Source of the DNA: Teichococcus aestuarii
GTDB taxonomy: Bacteria > Pseudomonadota > Alphaproteobacteria > Acetobacterales > Acetobacteraceae
Assembly (NCBI RefSeq): GCF_003116135.1
Contig: NZ_PDOA01000007.1
Coordinates: forward strand, 181,409-245,408
Reading direction: 5' to 3'
Length of the DNA stretch: 64,000 bases
Part shown: one piece after another, positions 1 through 8,273 of the stretch
How positions within the stretch are numbered: the first letter of the stretch is position 1
Layout of the letters: each line of letters opens with the position of its first letter
Notes under the pieces: model-generated
Seen by the model: the letters and a program-made list of their open reading frames with translations, nothing else
Told to the model about the DNA's origin: nothing
Databases searched by the model: none
Made by a program: the position numbers and the translations under genes

Positions 1-711
1 CTGCGCGACGTGCACAAGAGCTTCGGCAGCCTCAAGGTGCTCGACGGCGTCTCCTTCGAGGTGGCGCGCGGCGAGGTGCTGGCCATCATCGGCCGCAGCG
101 GCTCCGGCAAGAGCACGGCGCTGCGCTGCATCGACCGGCTGGAGACCATCGAATCCGGCGAGATCACCGTCTGCGGCCACCGCGTCAGCGACCCGAAGCT
201 GCCGCTGCGCGCGCTGCGGCTCGATGTCGGCATCGTCTTCCAGAGCTACAACCTGTTTCCGCACCTGACCATCGAGGAGAACATCTGCCTCGCGCCGGTG
301 ACGGTGAAGGGACGGCGCCGCGCCGAGGCGCGTGAGACGGCGCGCCGCGTGCTGGGCCAGGTGGGCCTCGGCGACAAGCTCGATTCCTACCCCGAGCAGC
401 TCTCCGGCGGCCAGCAGCAGCGCGCCGCCATCGCCCGCAGCCTGGCGATGGAGCCGCAGGTGATGCTGTTCGACGAGGTGACCTCCGCCCTCGACCCGGA
501 GCTGACCGGGGAGGTGCTGCGCGTCATCGAGCAGCTCGCCGCCGGCGGCATGACGATGGTAATGGTGACGCACGAGATGGGCTTCGCCCGGCGCGTTGCC
601 GACCGCATCGTGTTCATGCACCGCGGCAAGGTCTGGGAGACCGGGCCGGCCACGATTCTCGAGGCGCCGGAGACGGCCGAGCTGCGGCAGTTCGTCGGCA
701 GCGGCCTCTGA
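1..711 (+). CDS. Polar amino acid ABC transporter ATP-binding protein (5' end outside window)
   Basis: ATPase subunit of a PAAT-family amino acid importer (GlnQ/HisP type), acting on the cytoplasmic face of the inner membrane. The reading frame is open from base 1, so the true start lies just upstream; 236 residues are visible against a usual ~245. Walker A (GRSGSGKST), the Q-loop (VFQSYNLFPH), the signature LSGGQQQR and Walker B (VMLFDEVTSALD) followed by the switch histidine (VTHEMGF) are all present, so it should be active. It is followed after 31 bp by a family 3 solute-binding protein on the same strand. The permeases are probably upstream of the window. Family is certain; the amino acid carried is not known. 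Confidence 0.95.
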   Translation: MRDVHKSFGSLKVLDGVSFEVARGEVLAIIGRSGSGKSTALRCIDRLETIESGEITVCGHRVSDPKLPLRALRLDVGIVFQSYNLFPHLTIEENICLAPVTVKGRRRAEARETARRVLGQVGLGDKLDSYPEQLSGGQQQRAAIARSLAMEPQVMLFDEVTSALDPELTGEVLRVIEQLAAGGMTMVMVTHEMGFARRVADRIVFMHRGKVWETGPATILEAPETAELRQFVGSGL

Positions 712-742
712 TTCCACAAACAGGACACGGGAGAGTTCCAGA

Positions 743-1558
743 ATGAGCAACGTCACACGCAAGCAGTTCCTCGGCGGCGGCGCCGCGCTGGCCGCGCTCG
801 TCGCGCTCGGCGGCCGCCCCGCCCGCGCCGACCAGCTCGACGACATCATGCGCGCCAAGAAGATCCGCGTGGCCACCGACCTCGCCATCCCGCCCTCCGG
901 CATGATGAGCCCGCAGATGGAGCCGATCGGCTCCGACGTGGAGGTGGCCAAGCTGCTGGCGCAGGATTGGGGCCTGGAGCTGGAGTTCGTGCAGACCACG
1001 GGCGCCACCCGCATCCCGAACGTGCAGACCAACAAGGCCGACATCATCATCTCCACCCTCTCCGTCACGCCGGAGCGGGCGAAGGTCGTCGCCTTCTCCA
1101 AGCCGTATGCGGCGCTGCAATCGGTGGTGGGCGGCGCGCGCGACCTGCCGGTGAAGGGCCTGGCCGACCTGCGCGGCCGCGCCGTCACCGTCACCCGCGG
1201 CACGACGCAGGACACCGAGCTGACCGGCCTCGCCCGCGAGCACGGCTTCCGCGTCGTCCGCTACGACGACGACGCCACCATGGTGACGGCGGCGGTGAGC
1301 GGGCAGGCGGAGATGGTGGCCACCTCCGCCACCCTGGTGGCGCAGATCGGCCAGCGCATCCCGGCCAAGAACTTCGAGCCGAAATTCGTGCTGCGCAACT
1401 TCGACCTCGCCATGGGGCTGCGCCAGGGCGAGACGGCGCTGATGGAGAAGGTCAATGCCTGGATCGACACCAACATCCGCAACGGCAAGCTGAACGCCAT
1501 CTACAAGAAGTACCACGGCGCCGAGCTGCCCGAGCATATGCGCGGCACGGGCGCCTGA
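743..1558 (+). CDS. Amino acid ABC transporter substrate-binding protein (SBP_bac_3 family)
   Basis: Periplasmic receptor for the amino acid importer whose ATPase lies immediately upstream. The 271-residue protein begins with a signal peptide of about 30 residues with a Tat-like start (TRKQFLGG) ending near ARA-DQ, followed by the usual family 3 fold opening (IMRAKKIRVATDLAIPPSG). The ATG at 743 is preferred over upstream in-frame codons because it begins the signal peptide and because GGGAGAG lies a short distance before it. Length fits the family (250-280). It shares an operon with the ATPase and the kinase that follows 25 bp downstream. Ligand unknown; the kinase partner leaves open a sugar-derived or amino sugar ligand. 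Confidence 0.93.
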   Translation: MSNVTRKQFLGGGAALAALVALGGRPARADQLDDIMRAKKIRVATDLAIPPSGMMSPQMEPIGSDVEVAKLLAQDWGLELEFVQTTGATRIPNVQTNKADIIISTLSVTPERAKVVAFSKPYAALQSVVGGARDLPVKGLADLRGRAVTVTRGTTQDTELTGLAREHGFRVVRYDDDATMVTAAVSGQAEMVATSATLVAQIGQRIPAKNFEPKFVLRNFDLAMGLRQGETALMEKVNAWIDTNIRNGKLNAIYKKYHGAELPEHMRGTGA

Positions 1559-1583
1559 GCATCACTCCCTGGGGCGGCATGGC

Positions 1584-2507
1584 ATGATCCTGGTCTTCGG
1601 CTCGATCAATCTCGACCTCGTGGCGCGGGTGCGCGCCATTCCCCGCCCCGGGGAGACGGTGCTGTCGGAGCGCTACGACCTCTCCTTCGGCGGCAAGGGC
1701 GCCAACCAGGCGGTGGCCGCGGCGCGCGCCCGGAAAGACACGGCGCTCGCCGTGCGCATGGCCAGCGCCGTGGGCGAGGATGATTTCGGCCGCTCGGCGC
1801 TGGACAACCTGGCGCGGAACGGGGTGGACATCGCGGCGGTGCGCGCCGTCGGCCTGCCCACGGGCTGCGCCTTCATCACCGTCAGCGCGGCGGGGGAGAA
1901 CGCCATCACCGTGGCCAGCGGCGCCAACCGCGCCGTCTCCAGCGCGGCGCTGCCCGATGCGCTGCTGGAGGGGGTGCGGGTCCTGGTGTTGCAGATGGAG
2001 GTGCCGCCGGCCGAGGCGCTGGCGGTGGCCCGGCGCGCCCGCGCGCGCGGCGCCCGGGTGCTGCTGAACCTCGCCCCCGCGCCGGGCGAGGCCGAGGCGG
2101 CGCTGCTGCCCGCCCTCCTGGCGGAGACCGACCTGCTGGTGGCGAACGAGCACGAGGCGCTCACCGCGCTGGCGCTGCTGGGCGAGGCGGAGACGGACCC
2201 GGAAGCGGCCATGCGGCGCCTCGCCATGCGCTGCGGCGAGGCCGGCATCGTCACCCTTGGCCGGGCCGGCGCCGTGGCCTTCACTGGCGCGGGCGAGACG
2301 CTGCGGGCCGCCGCCCTGCCCGTGGAAGCGGTGGACACCACCGGCGCCGGCGACACCTTCATGGGCATCCTGGCCGCCGCGCTGGCGGAGGGGATGCCGC
2401 TGGCGCCAGCCCTCTCGCGCGCCTGCGCCGGGGCCTCCATGGCCTGCCTCGACCCGGGCGCGCAGGCCGGCATGCCAAACGCGGCGGCGCTGGACGCGGC
2501 CGGCTAG
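1584..2507 (+). CDS. PfkB/ribokinase-family carbohydrate kinase
   Basis: ATP-dependent kinase of the PfkB family, 307 residues, closest in architecture to ribokinase. The N-terminal signature GGKGANQAVAA (residues 36-46) and the C-terminal anion-hole and catalytic motif DTTGAGDTF (251-259, catalytic Asp257) are intact. It follows the amino acid-type receptor gene by 25 bp on the same strand, so it is probably the last gene of that operon. Its TAG stop overlaps the stop of the convergent LysR gene in the palindrome CTAG. Substrate could be ribose, a nucleoside or 2-keto-3-deoxygluconate; the sequence does not decide. Confidence 0.9.
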   Translation: MILVFGSINLDLVARVRAIPRPGETVLSERYDLSFGGKGANQAVAAARARKDTALAVRMASAVGEDDFGRSALDNLARNGVDIAAVRAVGLPTGCAFITVSAAGENAITVASGANRAVSSAALPDALLEGVRVLVLQMEVPPAEALAVARRARARGARVLLNLAPAPGEAEAALLPALLAETDLLVANEHEALTALALLGEAETDPEAAMRRLAMRCGEAGIVTLGRAGAVAFTGAGETLRAAALPVEAVDTTGAGDTFMGILAAALAEGMPLAPALSRACAGASMACLDPGAQAGMPNAAALDAAG

Positions 2508-3403
2508 GAAAGCGCCGCCAGCCGCCCTTCCAGCCAGCCTGCCAGCCGCTCCACCGCATCGGGCAGGCGGCGGCCGGCGCGCGCCAGCAGGTGTGCCGTG
2601 GCGTGGCGCAGCAGCGGGTCGGCCAGCGGCACGGCGACGAGCTGGCCCGCGCGCAGCTCCTCCAGTGCGGCGAAACCGGGCAGGAAGGCGACGCCCAGCC
2701 CCGCCCGCACGAAGCGCCGCTGCAGCTCGAACGCCTCCGTCTCCAGCCGGGGTGAGAGGCGGAAACCCTCATCCGCCTCCACCCGCGCCAGCAGGCGGCG
2801 CACGCCATGGTCCTCGGGCGGCAGGGCGGCGGGCAGGGTGGCGAAGGCGCGCAGCGGCCGGGGCGTGCCATCCTCGGCCAAAGCGTGGCCCGGTGGCAGC
2901 AGCGCCGCCAGCGGCTGCGGCGCCAGACGGCGCGACACCACCCCCGCATGCGCCGGCGGGTTGTAGGCCAGGCCGAGATCCGTCTCTCCCTCGGCCACGG
3001 CGCGCAGGATCTCGCCCGTGGTGCCGAGCGCTACGCGGTAGGCGACGCCAGGATGCGCCGTGGCGAAGCCGGCCAGCCCGTTCTCCAGCAGGTCGGGCAG
3101 GAAGCCGGCGCCGCAGCGCAGCCGCACCGTGCCCTGCGGCGCGCCGCGCAGCCGGCGCAGGCGATCCTCCAGGAAGGCGGCTTCCTCGGCCTGCCGCTCG
3201 GCATGCTCGGCCAGGATGCGGCCGGCCTCGGTGGGGGTCACGCCGCGCGGCAGGCGCTCCAGCAGCGCGGTGCCGTGATGCGCCTCCAGCTCGGCCACCT
3301 GCCGGCTGACCGCCGAGGCCGCCACATGCAGCGCCTCCGCCGCGCCGCGCACCGAGCCGGCGCGCACCACCGCCAGGAAGTAGCGCAGCGCGCGCGGGTT
3401 CAT
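2504..3403 (-). CDS. LysR family transcriptional regulator
   Basis: DNA-binding regulator of 299 residues. The winged helix-turn-helix (about residues 1-60: MNPRALRYFLAVV, then the AASAVSRQVAELE recognition region) is followed by a LysR substrate-binding domain. I chose the ATG at 3403 because LysR proteins begin with this motif; upstream in-frame methionines would add a 19-residue Arg/Pro-rich tail. It is divergent from the DAO-type oxidoreductase gene at 3532, which makes that gene its likeliest target. It converges with the ribokinase gene with a 4-bp overlap. The effector is unknown. Confidence 0.92.
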   Translation of the reverse strand: MNPRALRYFLAVVRAGSVRGAAEALHVAASAVSRQVAELEAHHGTALLERLPRGVTPTEAGRILAEHAERQAEEAAFLEDRLRRLRGAPQGTVRLRCGAGFLPDLLENGLAGFATAHPGVAYRVALGTTGEILRAVAEGETDLGLAYNPPAHAGVVSRRLAPQPLAALLPPGHALAEDGTPRPLRAFATLPAALPPEDHGVRRLLARVEADEGFRLSPRLETEAFELQRRFVRAGLGVAFLPGFAALEELRAGQLVAVPLADPLLRHATAHLLARAGRRLPDAVERLAGWLEGRLAALS

Positions 3404-3531
3404 CGGCGGGGCAGGGGGCTCATGCGGCGGCATCCTGCGGCCCTGCCGGCGGGCTGGCAATCCACTGCCGCCGGCTTGCGCGGGGCGCCATTCGGCGCAG
3501 GATATGGGGCGACAGCAGGGGAGCAGGCGGA

Positions 3532-4641
3532 ATGCGGGTGATCGTCGTCGGCGCGGGCATCCTGGGGGCCAGCGCGGCCTATCATCTGGCCCGGGGCGGG
3601 GCGGAGGTCGTCATCCTCGACCCGATGCTGGAGGGACGCGCGACGGCGGCCGGGGCCGGCATCGTCTGCCCCTGGTCCTCCCGCGTCACGGATGCCGACT
3701 GGTACCGGCTCTCTGGCGGCGGCGCGCGCGACTATCCGGCGCTGGTGGCGCAGCTTGCCGAGGATGGTGAGACGGATCTCGGCTACCGGCGCGTCGGCGC
3801 GCTGTGCATCGCCGGCGAGGAAGCCGGGCTGGAGGAGACCGAGGCGCGCATCCGCGCCCGCCTGCCGGCGGCGCCGGAGGCCGGCACCCTCTCCCGCCTG
3901 GCGCCGGAGGAGGCACGCGCGCTGTTCCCGCCGCTGCGGCCGGGGGAGCCGGCGCTGCATCTGAGCGGCGCGGCGCGGGTGGACGGGCGGCTGCTGGCGG
4001 CGGCGCTGCTGCGCGCGGCGCAGCGCCACGGCGCCGTGGCGCACCGGGACGTGGTGACGGGGCTGGCCACCGAGGCCGGCCGGGTCTGTGGCGCCTGGGT
4101 GGGCGGCCGGCTGTTCGGCGGCGATGCGGTGCTGCTCGCGGCCGGCGCCTGGGCGCCGCCGCTGCTGGCGCCGCTCGGCATCGATCTGGCGGTGCAGCCG
4201 CAGCGCGGCCAGATCCTGCACCTGCTGCTGCCCGGCCAGCAGACGCGGGACTGGCCGGTGCTGCTGCCCATGAGCAGCCACTACCTGCTGGCCTTCGACG
4301 ATTCCCGCATCGTGGTGGGCGCCACGCGGGAGGTGGGGTCGGGCTTCGACCACCGGCTGACGGCGGGCGGCGTGATGCAGGTGCTGCGGCAGGCGCTGGG
4401 CGTGGCGCCCGGGCTGGAGACGGCGACGCTGCACGAGATGCGCATCGGCATGCGGCCGATGGGGCCCGACCTGAAGCCGCTGCTCGGCCCGGTGCCGGGG
4501 GTGGAGGGGCTGGTCATCGGCAACGGGCTGGGCGCGGGCGGGCTGACCATGGGCCCCTATGCCGGGCGGCTGCTGGCGCAGCACCTGTTGCAGGGCGGCG
4601 CCGACATACCGCTGGCGCCCTACGACCCGCTGCGCCGCTGA
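3532..4641 (+). CDS. FAD-dependent oxidoreductase, DAO family (D-amino acid/glycine oxidase-like)
   Basis: Flavoenzyme of the D-amino acid oxidase superfamily, 369 residues. The dinucleotide-binding GAGILGASAAYHLARGG motif lies at the N-terminus (about residues 7-23), followed by an acidic residue binding the FAD ribose (VVILD). A conserved C-terminal flavin segment is present (GMRPMGPDLKPLLGPV and NGLGAGGLTMGPYAG). The fold suggests oxidation of the C-N bond of an amino acid or secondary amine. It is divergent from the LysR gene at 2504-3403, its likely regulator. Its stop codon and that of the convergent GGEEF gene lie in one hairpin (4634-4664). Confidence 0.88.
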   Translation: MRVIVVGAGILGASAAYHLARGGAEVVILDPMLEGRATAAGAGIVCPWSSRVTDADWYRLSGGGARDYPALVAQLAEDGETDLGYRRVGALCIAGEEAGLEETEARIRARLPAAPEAGTLSRLAPEEARALFPPLRPGEPALHLSGAARVDGRLLAAALLRAAQRHGAVAHRDVVTGLATEAGRVCGAWVGGRLFGGDAVLLAAGAWAPPLLAPLGIDLAVQPQRGQILHLLLPGQQTRDWPVLLPMSSHYLLAFDDSRIVVGATREVGSGFDHRLTAGGVMQVLRQALGVAPGLETATLHEMRIGMRPMGPDLKPLLGPVPGVEGLVIGNGLGAGGLTMGPYAGRLLAQHLLQGGADIPLAPYDPLRR

Positions 4642-4664
4642 GCGCCGGCTGCCGCTCAGGCGGC
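4634..4664. terminator. Bidirectional hairpin spanning two convergent stop codons
   Basis: Inverted repeat with arms GCCGCTGAGCG (4634-4644) and CGCTCAGGCGGC (4653-4664), pairing apart from one bulged base. The TGA stop of the DAO gene and the TGA stop (read as TCA) of the diguanylate cyclase gene lie in the two arms. No long U tract is present, as is common in GC-rich genomes, so factor-independent activity is inferred only. Confidence 0.55.
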
Positions 4665-5441
4665 CGGGCGCCCCTCCTCCACCGCCTGCAGGGCCTGTAA
4701 CTCGCCCGAGAGGCAGATCCGGTTGCGGCCTGCCCGCTTGGCGGCATAGAGGGCGCGGTCGGCCTCGGAATACAGCGCGTCGAAGCCGCGCTGGCCGCCA
4801 ATGGCGGCACCGGCCGAGATGGTGATCCGCATGGCCGCGCCCTCGGCCAGCATCGGCCGGGCGGCGAAGCGGTCGCGCAGCGCCTCCAGCCGCTCCAGCA
4901 CCCGCCGGCAGGGCTGGGTGGTGGAGATGAGGGCGAATTCCTCGCCACCCAGCCGGCCGAGCAGGCCGAACTCGCCGAGCATCTCCGCCATCAGCCGGCC
5001 GGCGGCGCACAGCACGGCGTCCCCCGTGCGGTGGCCATGCGTGTCGTTGACGCGCTTGAAGTGGTCGATGTCGATGATCACCAGCACCATCCAGGCGGTG
5101 CCGGCGCGCTCGGCCTCCTCCATCAGGGCGCGGCGGTTGGGCAGGCCGGTCAGCGAATCGGTGCGGCTGAGCTGCTCGAACTGCCGGCGCGATTCGGCGA
5201 GCGCCAGATGCGCCCGCCCGATCCAGGAGAGGATGGGCGCGGCGACGACCAGCGCGATGAGGATCGTCACCGCCCAGGAGCGCAGTGCGGCGGTCCAGTC
5301 GATGAAGAAGACGAGCTGGTTGACGACATCCATCAGCAGCGCCGCGACCACGGCGGCGGTGGTGGCCCCGGCCACGTAGCGGCGCAGCCCGCGCCGGTCC
5401 TGGATCTGGGGGGCGACAATCAGCCTCAGAGGGCTTCGCAT
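4656..5441 (-). CDS. Membrane-anchored GGDEF diguanylate cyclase
   Basis: Makes the second messenger cyclic di-GMP from two GTP. The 261-residue protein has two hydrophobic segments (about residues 22-48 and 53-75) with a very short periplasmic turn, then a GGDEF domain. Conserved elements are DSLTGLPNRR (95-104), DIDHFKRVND (124-133) and the active-site GGEEF variant (165-169), which is catalytically competent in the family. No RxxD inhibitory site is visible before GGEEF, so product inhibition is probably absent. The frame is open far upstream; I chose the ATG at 5441 because it directly precedes the membrane segments. The signal it senses is unknown. Confidence 0.88.
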   Translation of the reverse strand: MRSPLRLIVAPQIQDRRGLRRYVAGATTAAVVAALLMDVVNQLVFFIDWTAALRSWAVTILIALVVAAPILSWIGRAHLALAESRRQFEQLSRTDSLTGLPNRRALMEEAERAGTAWMVLVIIDIDHFKRVNDTHGHRTGDAVLCAAGRLMAEMLGEFGLLGRLGGEEFALISTTQPCRRVLERLEALRDRFAARPMLAEGAAMRITISAGAAIGGQRGFDALYSEADRALYAAKRAGRNRICLSGELQALQAVEEGRPAA

Positions 5442-5543
5442 GACCACAACCCTCTGGGAGAGAGATCCGGTTGGTAGCACACCTTTGCGTGACCTTTCCA
5501 AGACCTGTCTTTTCGTCCCGCGGCTTGCCAGGAGCGCCGGGTC

Positions 5544-6260
5544 ATGGCCAAGCAGGCGGGCCGCAGCCAAGCCGATGAGGAGGCCTCCTTGCACAGCCGC
5601 CAGAACCCGGACAAGGCTGCCGCCCCCGATGCGGCGCCGATGTCCTCGCCCGCGCCGCCCTATACCGACTGGCTGCGTCACCGCCTGACCATCAGCGGCC
5701 CGGCCGATGCCATGGCCCGGTTCCGCGCCGCGGCGGCGGGGCCGGGGCTGATCCCCTGGGTGCTGGATCTCGGGCGCATGGAGGAGGATTGGCGGCTGCA
5801 ATTGCTGGCGCCGCCGGAGGGCGAGCCGGCGATCAGCCCGGCCGGCGCGCGCATCCTCTCCCGCCGCCTGCGGGACGCGGCGGCGGCCAACCACCAGGCC
5901 GCCCTGGCCCGCGCCGCGGCGGACCGCGGCTGCCCCTTCGACCTGCACCGCCTGGTGCCGGTGCCCGCCGCCATCCTGGCGCTGGGGCCCGACGACCCGG
6001 CGGCGCGGCGCTGGCTGTGGGCGCAGTGGGGCACCACCCGGGCGCTGCGCCATGTTCGCGCCCTGCCCGGCATGGAGGACGGGCGCAGCACGCGCACGGA
6101 CCGGATGGCGGTGGAGTTCTGGTCGGCCGACTGGTCGCCCTGGCGCGCGCTGCTGCGCCTGCGCCAGGACTGGCCCACGCTGGTGTGGGACCTGCGGCCC
6201 GACTACCAGCGGGAGGAGGAGGGCGCCGCCCCGGCCGCGCGGGGCCGCAAACGGCGCTGA
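5544..6260 (+). CDS. Hypothetical protein, possible YubB/DUF1281-like ferredoxin fold
   Basis: A 238-residue soluble protein without signal peptide. The first ~37 residues look disordered. The rest holds WLWAQWGTTRALRHVR (about residues 156-171) and VEFWSADWSPW followed by WPTLVWDLRP, an arrangement that recalls the 'W..WGT ... F.SAWSPP ... +P.L.F.L' pattern of the YubB ferredoxin-like family (DUF1281/Api92). The resemblance is by eye and the function of that family is unknown. The start could also lie at later methionines (residue 33). It is divergent from the diguanylate cyclase gene and convergent with the Bug gene. Confidence 0.6.
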   Translation: MAKQAGRSQADEEASLHSRQNPDKAAAPDAAPMSSPAPPYTDWLRHRLTISGPADAMARFRAAAAGPGLIPWVLDLGRMEEDWRLQLLAPPEGEPAISPAGARILSRRLRDAAAANHQAALARAAADRGCPFDLHRLVPVPAAILALGPDDPAARRWLWAQWGTTRALRHVRALPGMEDGRSTRTDRMAVEFWSADWSPWRALLRLRQDWPTLVWDLRPDYQREEEGAAPAARGRKRR

Positions 6261-6267
6261 GCCCGCG

Positions 6268-7263
6268 TCACTCGATGCGGATGTTGGCCTTGCGCGCCAC
6301 CTCGGCCCAGCGCGCCGTCTCGGCGGCGACGAAGCTGCGGAACGCCTCCGGCGTGCTGCCCACCGGGGTGATGCCGAGATCCTTCAGCCGGCCGGAGACG
6401 GCGGGGCTGTGCAGCGCCGCCACGGCCTCCTTGTGCAGCCGGGCGACGATGGCGGGCGGGGTCGCCGCCGGCGCGAAGAAGCCGTGCCAGGAGAGGCTCT
6501 CGAAGCCCGGCACCACGCTGGCGACCGTCGGGATCTCCGGCGCCACGGCGGCCGGCTCGGTGGAGGTGACGCCGAGGATGCGCAGCTTGCCCTCCCGCGC
6601 GAAGGGCAGCACGGAGGAGAGGTTGTCGAACGCCATCGGCACCTCGCCGGTCAACAGGGCGGTCGTCACCTGGCCGCTGCCGCGATAGGGGATGTGCTCG
6701 ATCTGCGTGCCGGTGAGCTGGGCAAAGAGCGAGCCGGCCAGGTGGATCGAGGTGCCGACGCCGGAGGTGGCGTAGCTGGCCGCGCCGGGCTTGGCCTTCA
6801 GCTGCGCGATCAGCTCCGGCAGGGTACGGGCCGGGTTGTCGTTGCTCACCGCAAGCGCGTTGGGCTGCGAGGCGAGCTGCGTGACCGGCGCGAAGTCCTT
6901 CTGCACGTCATAGGGCATCTTCGGGTAGATGCCGGGATTGATGGCGTGGCTGCTGATGGTGCCGAGGCAGAAGGTGTAGCCATCCGGCGTCGCGCGGGCA
7001 CAGGCCTCGCTGCCGATGTTGCCGCCGGCGCCGGGGCGGTTCTCCACCACGATGGGCTGGCCCAGCGCCTTGCTCATCTCCTGCCCGACTAGTCGGGCCA
7101 GGGTGTCGGAGGTGCCGGCGGCGAAGGGCACGATCAGGCGGATCGGCTGCGCCGGGTAGGCCGGCTGGGCCTGCACGGGGGAGGGCGCCAGGGCCAGCCC
7201 GGCCGGCGCGGCGAGCAGGGACATCAGCGCGAGGCTCAGGCCACGGCGGGACAGGCGGGACAT
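6268..7263 (-). CDS. Bug-family tripartite tricarboxylate transporter substrate-binding protein
   Basis: Periplasmic receptor of the Bug/TctC family, 331 residues, with a Tat-like signal peptide (SRRGLSLALMSLLAAPAG, cleavage near VQAQ). Family marks are YPAQPIRLIVPFAAGTSDTLAR, the ENRPGAGGNIG loop that contacts the ligand carboxylate, and HIPYRGSG. A good ribosome binding site, GAGGAGGA, precedes the ATG at 7263. No TctA/TctB membrane genes are nearby. It is divergent from a GntR regulator, with an AT-rich dyad between them, so it is probably regulated by that protein. Ligand unknown, probably a carboxylic acid. Confidence 0.92.
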   Translation of the reverse strand: MSRLSRRGLSLALMSLLAAPAGLALAPSPVQAQPAYPAQPIRLIVPFAAGTSDTLARLVGQEMSKALGQPIVVENRPGAGGNIGSEACARATPDGYTFCLGTISSHAINPGIYPKMPYDVQKDFAPVTQLASQPNALAVSNDNPARTLPELIAQLKAKPGAASYATSGVGTSIHLAGSLFAQLTGTQIEHIPYRGSGQVTTALLTGEVPMAFDNLSSVLPFAREGKLRILGVTSTEPAAVAPEIPTVASVVPGFESLSWHGFFAPAATPPAIVARLHKEAVAALHSPAVSGRLKDLGITPVGSTPEAFRSFVAAETARWAEVARKANIRIE

Positions 7264-7341
7264 GCGGAGTTCCTCCTCGTGGTGCCATTGGCGGCACGCA
7301 TTGCGGGCGGCGCACGCGACAGGGCGGCGCCCGGATGCAAA

Positions 7342-7353
7342 CTGATATATTAG
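7342..7353. promoter_or_regulatory. AT-rich near-palindrome between Bug and GntR genes
   Basis: CTGATATATTAG is a 12-bp near-perfect dyad (10 of 12 symmetric positions) in the only AT-rich stretch of the 148-bp region between two divergent genes. It is a plausible GntR operator or overlapping -10 region for one or both genes. The assignment is by position and symmetry only. Confidence 0.4.
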
Positions 7354-7411
7354 ATTTTGGTCGTCAAGCGCTCCGTGGCCCTGGGGCCGGCGCTTTGCTA
7401 AGCCTGTCCCC

Positions 7412-8125
7412 ATGCGCCTCTCTCCCGCCCCGCCGGACCGCGACATGCCCGAGGCCGGCGCCACGCTGGCGCCCATGGCCCGCCGCCGCTCCGCCGCGGA
7501 CAATGCCTATGACTCGCTGCGCGCGGCGGTGATCTCGCTGGCCCTGCCGCCGGGCACCGCCCTCTCGCGCACCGCCATCGCCCGGCGGCTCGGCGTCAGC
7601 CAGACGCCGGTGCGGGAAGCCCTGATCCGCCTGCAGGAGGAGGGGCTGATCGCGGTGGTGCCGCAATCGGCCACACGCGTCGCCCGCATCGACCTCGCCA
7701 GCGCGCGCGAGGCTGGCTTCCTGCGGCTGGCGCTGGAGCTGGCGGTCGTGCGGCGCCTGGCGGAGGCGCCGCCGCCGGGGCTGGAGGCGGCGTTGCAGAC
7801 CGAGCTGGCACGGATGCGCGCCAGCACCGACGAGGATGGCTTCACCGCCGCCGACGCGGCCTTCCACGGCGTGCTCTACGCCGCCGCCGGCGTGCCGGGG
7901 CTGCACGAGTTGGTGCGCAGCCGCAGCGGGCACCTGGACCGGCTGCGCCGCCTGCACCTGCCGAGCCCCGGCAAGGCCGAGGCCGTGCTGCGCCAGCACG
8001 CGGAGCTGGCCGCTGCCATCCTGCGCCGCCAGCCGGCGGAGGCCGAGCGGCTGCTGCGGGACCACCTCTCCAACACCTTCGCCGAGCTCGCGCGCATCCG
8101 CGACCGCTTCCCCGAATTCTTCTGA
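7412..8125 (+). CDS. GntR family transcriptional regulator (FCD domain)
   Basis: Regulator of the FadR/FCD branch, 237 residues. The winged helix domain (about residues 28-90) carries the typical AIARRLGVSQTPVREALIRLQEEGLI motif; an all-helical FCD ligand domain follows. FCD domains usually bind a metal and a small organic acid. The first methionine has no obvious ribosome binding site, so ATG codons at 7445 or 7475 are also possible starts. It is divergent from the Bug receptor at 6268-7263 and is followed after 148 bp by the TAXI-TRAP genes, either of which it could control. Confidence 0.9.
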   Translation: MRLSPAPPDRDMPEAGATLAPMARRRSAADNAYDSLRAAVISLALPPGTALSRTAIARRLGVSQTPVREALIRLQEEGLIAVVPQSATRVARIDLASAREAGFLRLALELAVVRRLAEAPPPGLEAALQTELARMRASTDEDGFTAADAAFHGVLYAAAGVPGLHELVRSRSGHLDRLRRLHLPSPGKAEAVLRQHAELAAAILRRQPAEAERLLRDHLSNTFAELARIRDRFPEFF

Positions 8126-8273
8126 GCGCCGCGCAAGCCGGCAGGCGCGCCGCGCGATGCGCCTTTCCGGGGCATTTCCGGCGCCGCGCCGGCTGGTGCC
8201 CGCCCTCCCGCCGATTGCCCCGCCTTCCGAACTCTGTTCATCATGCGGAAACAGTTGCTCAGGAGGCTTCCCC

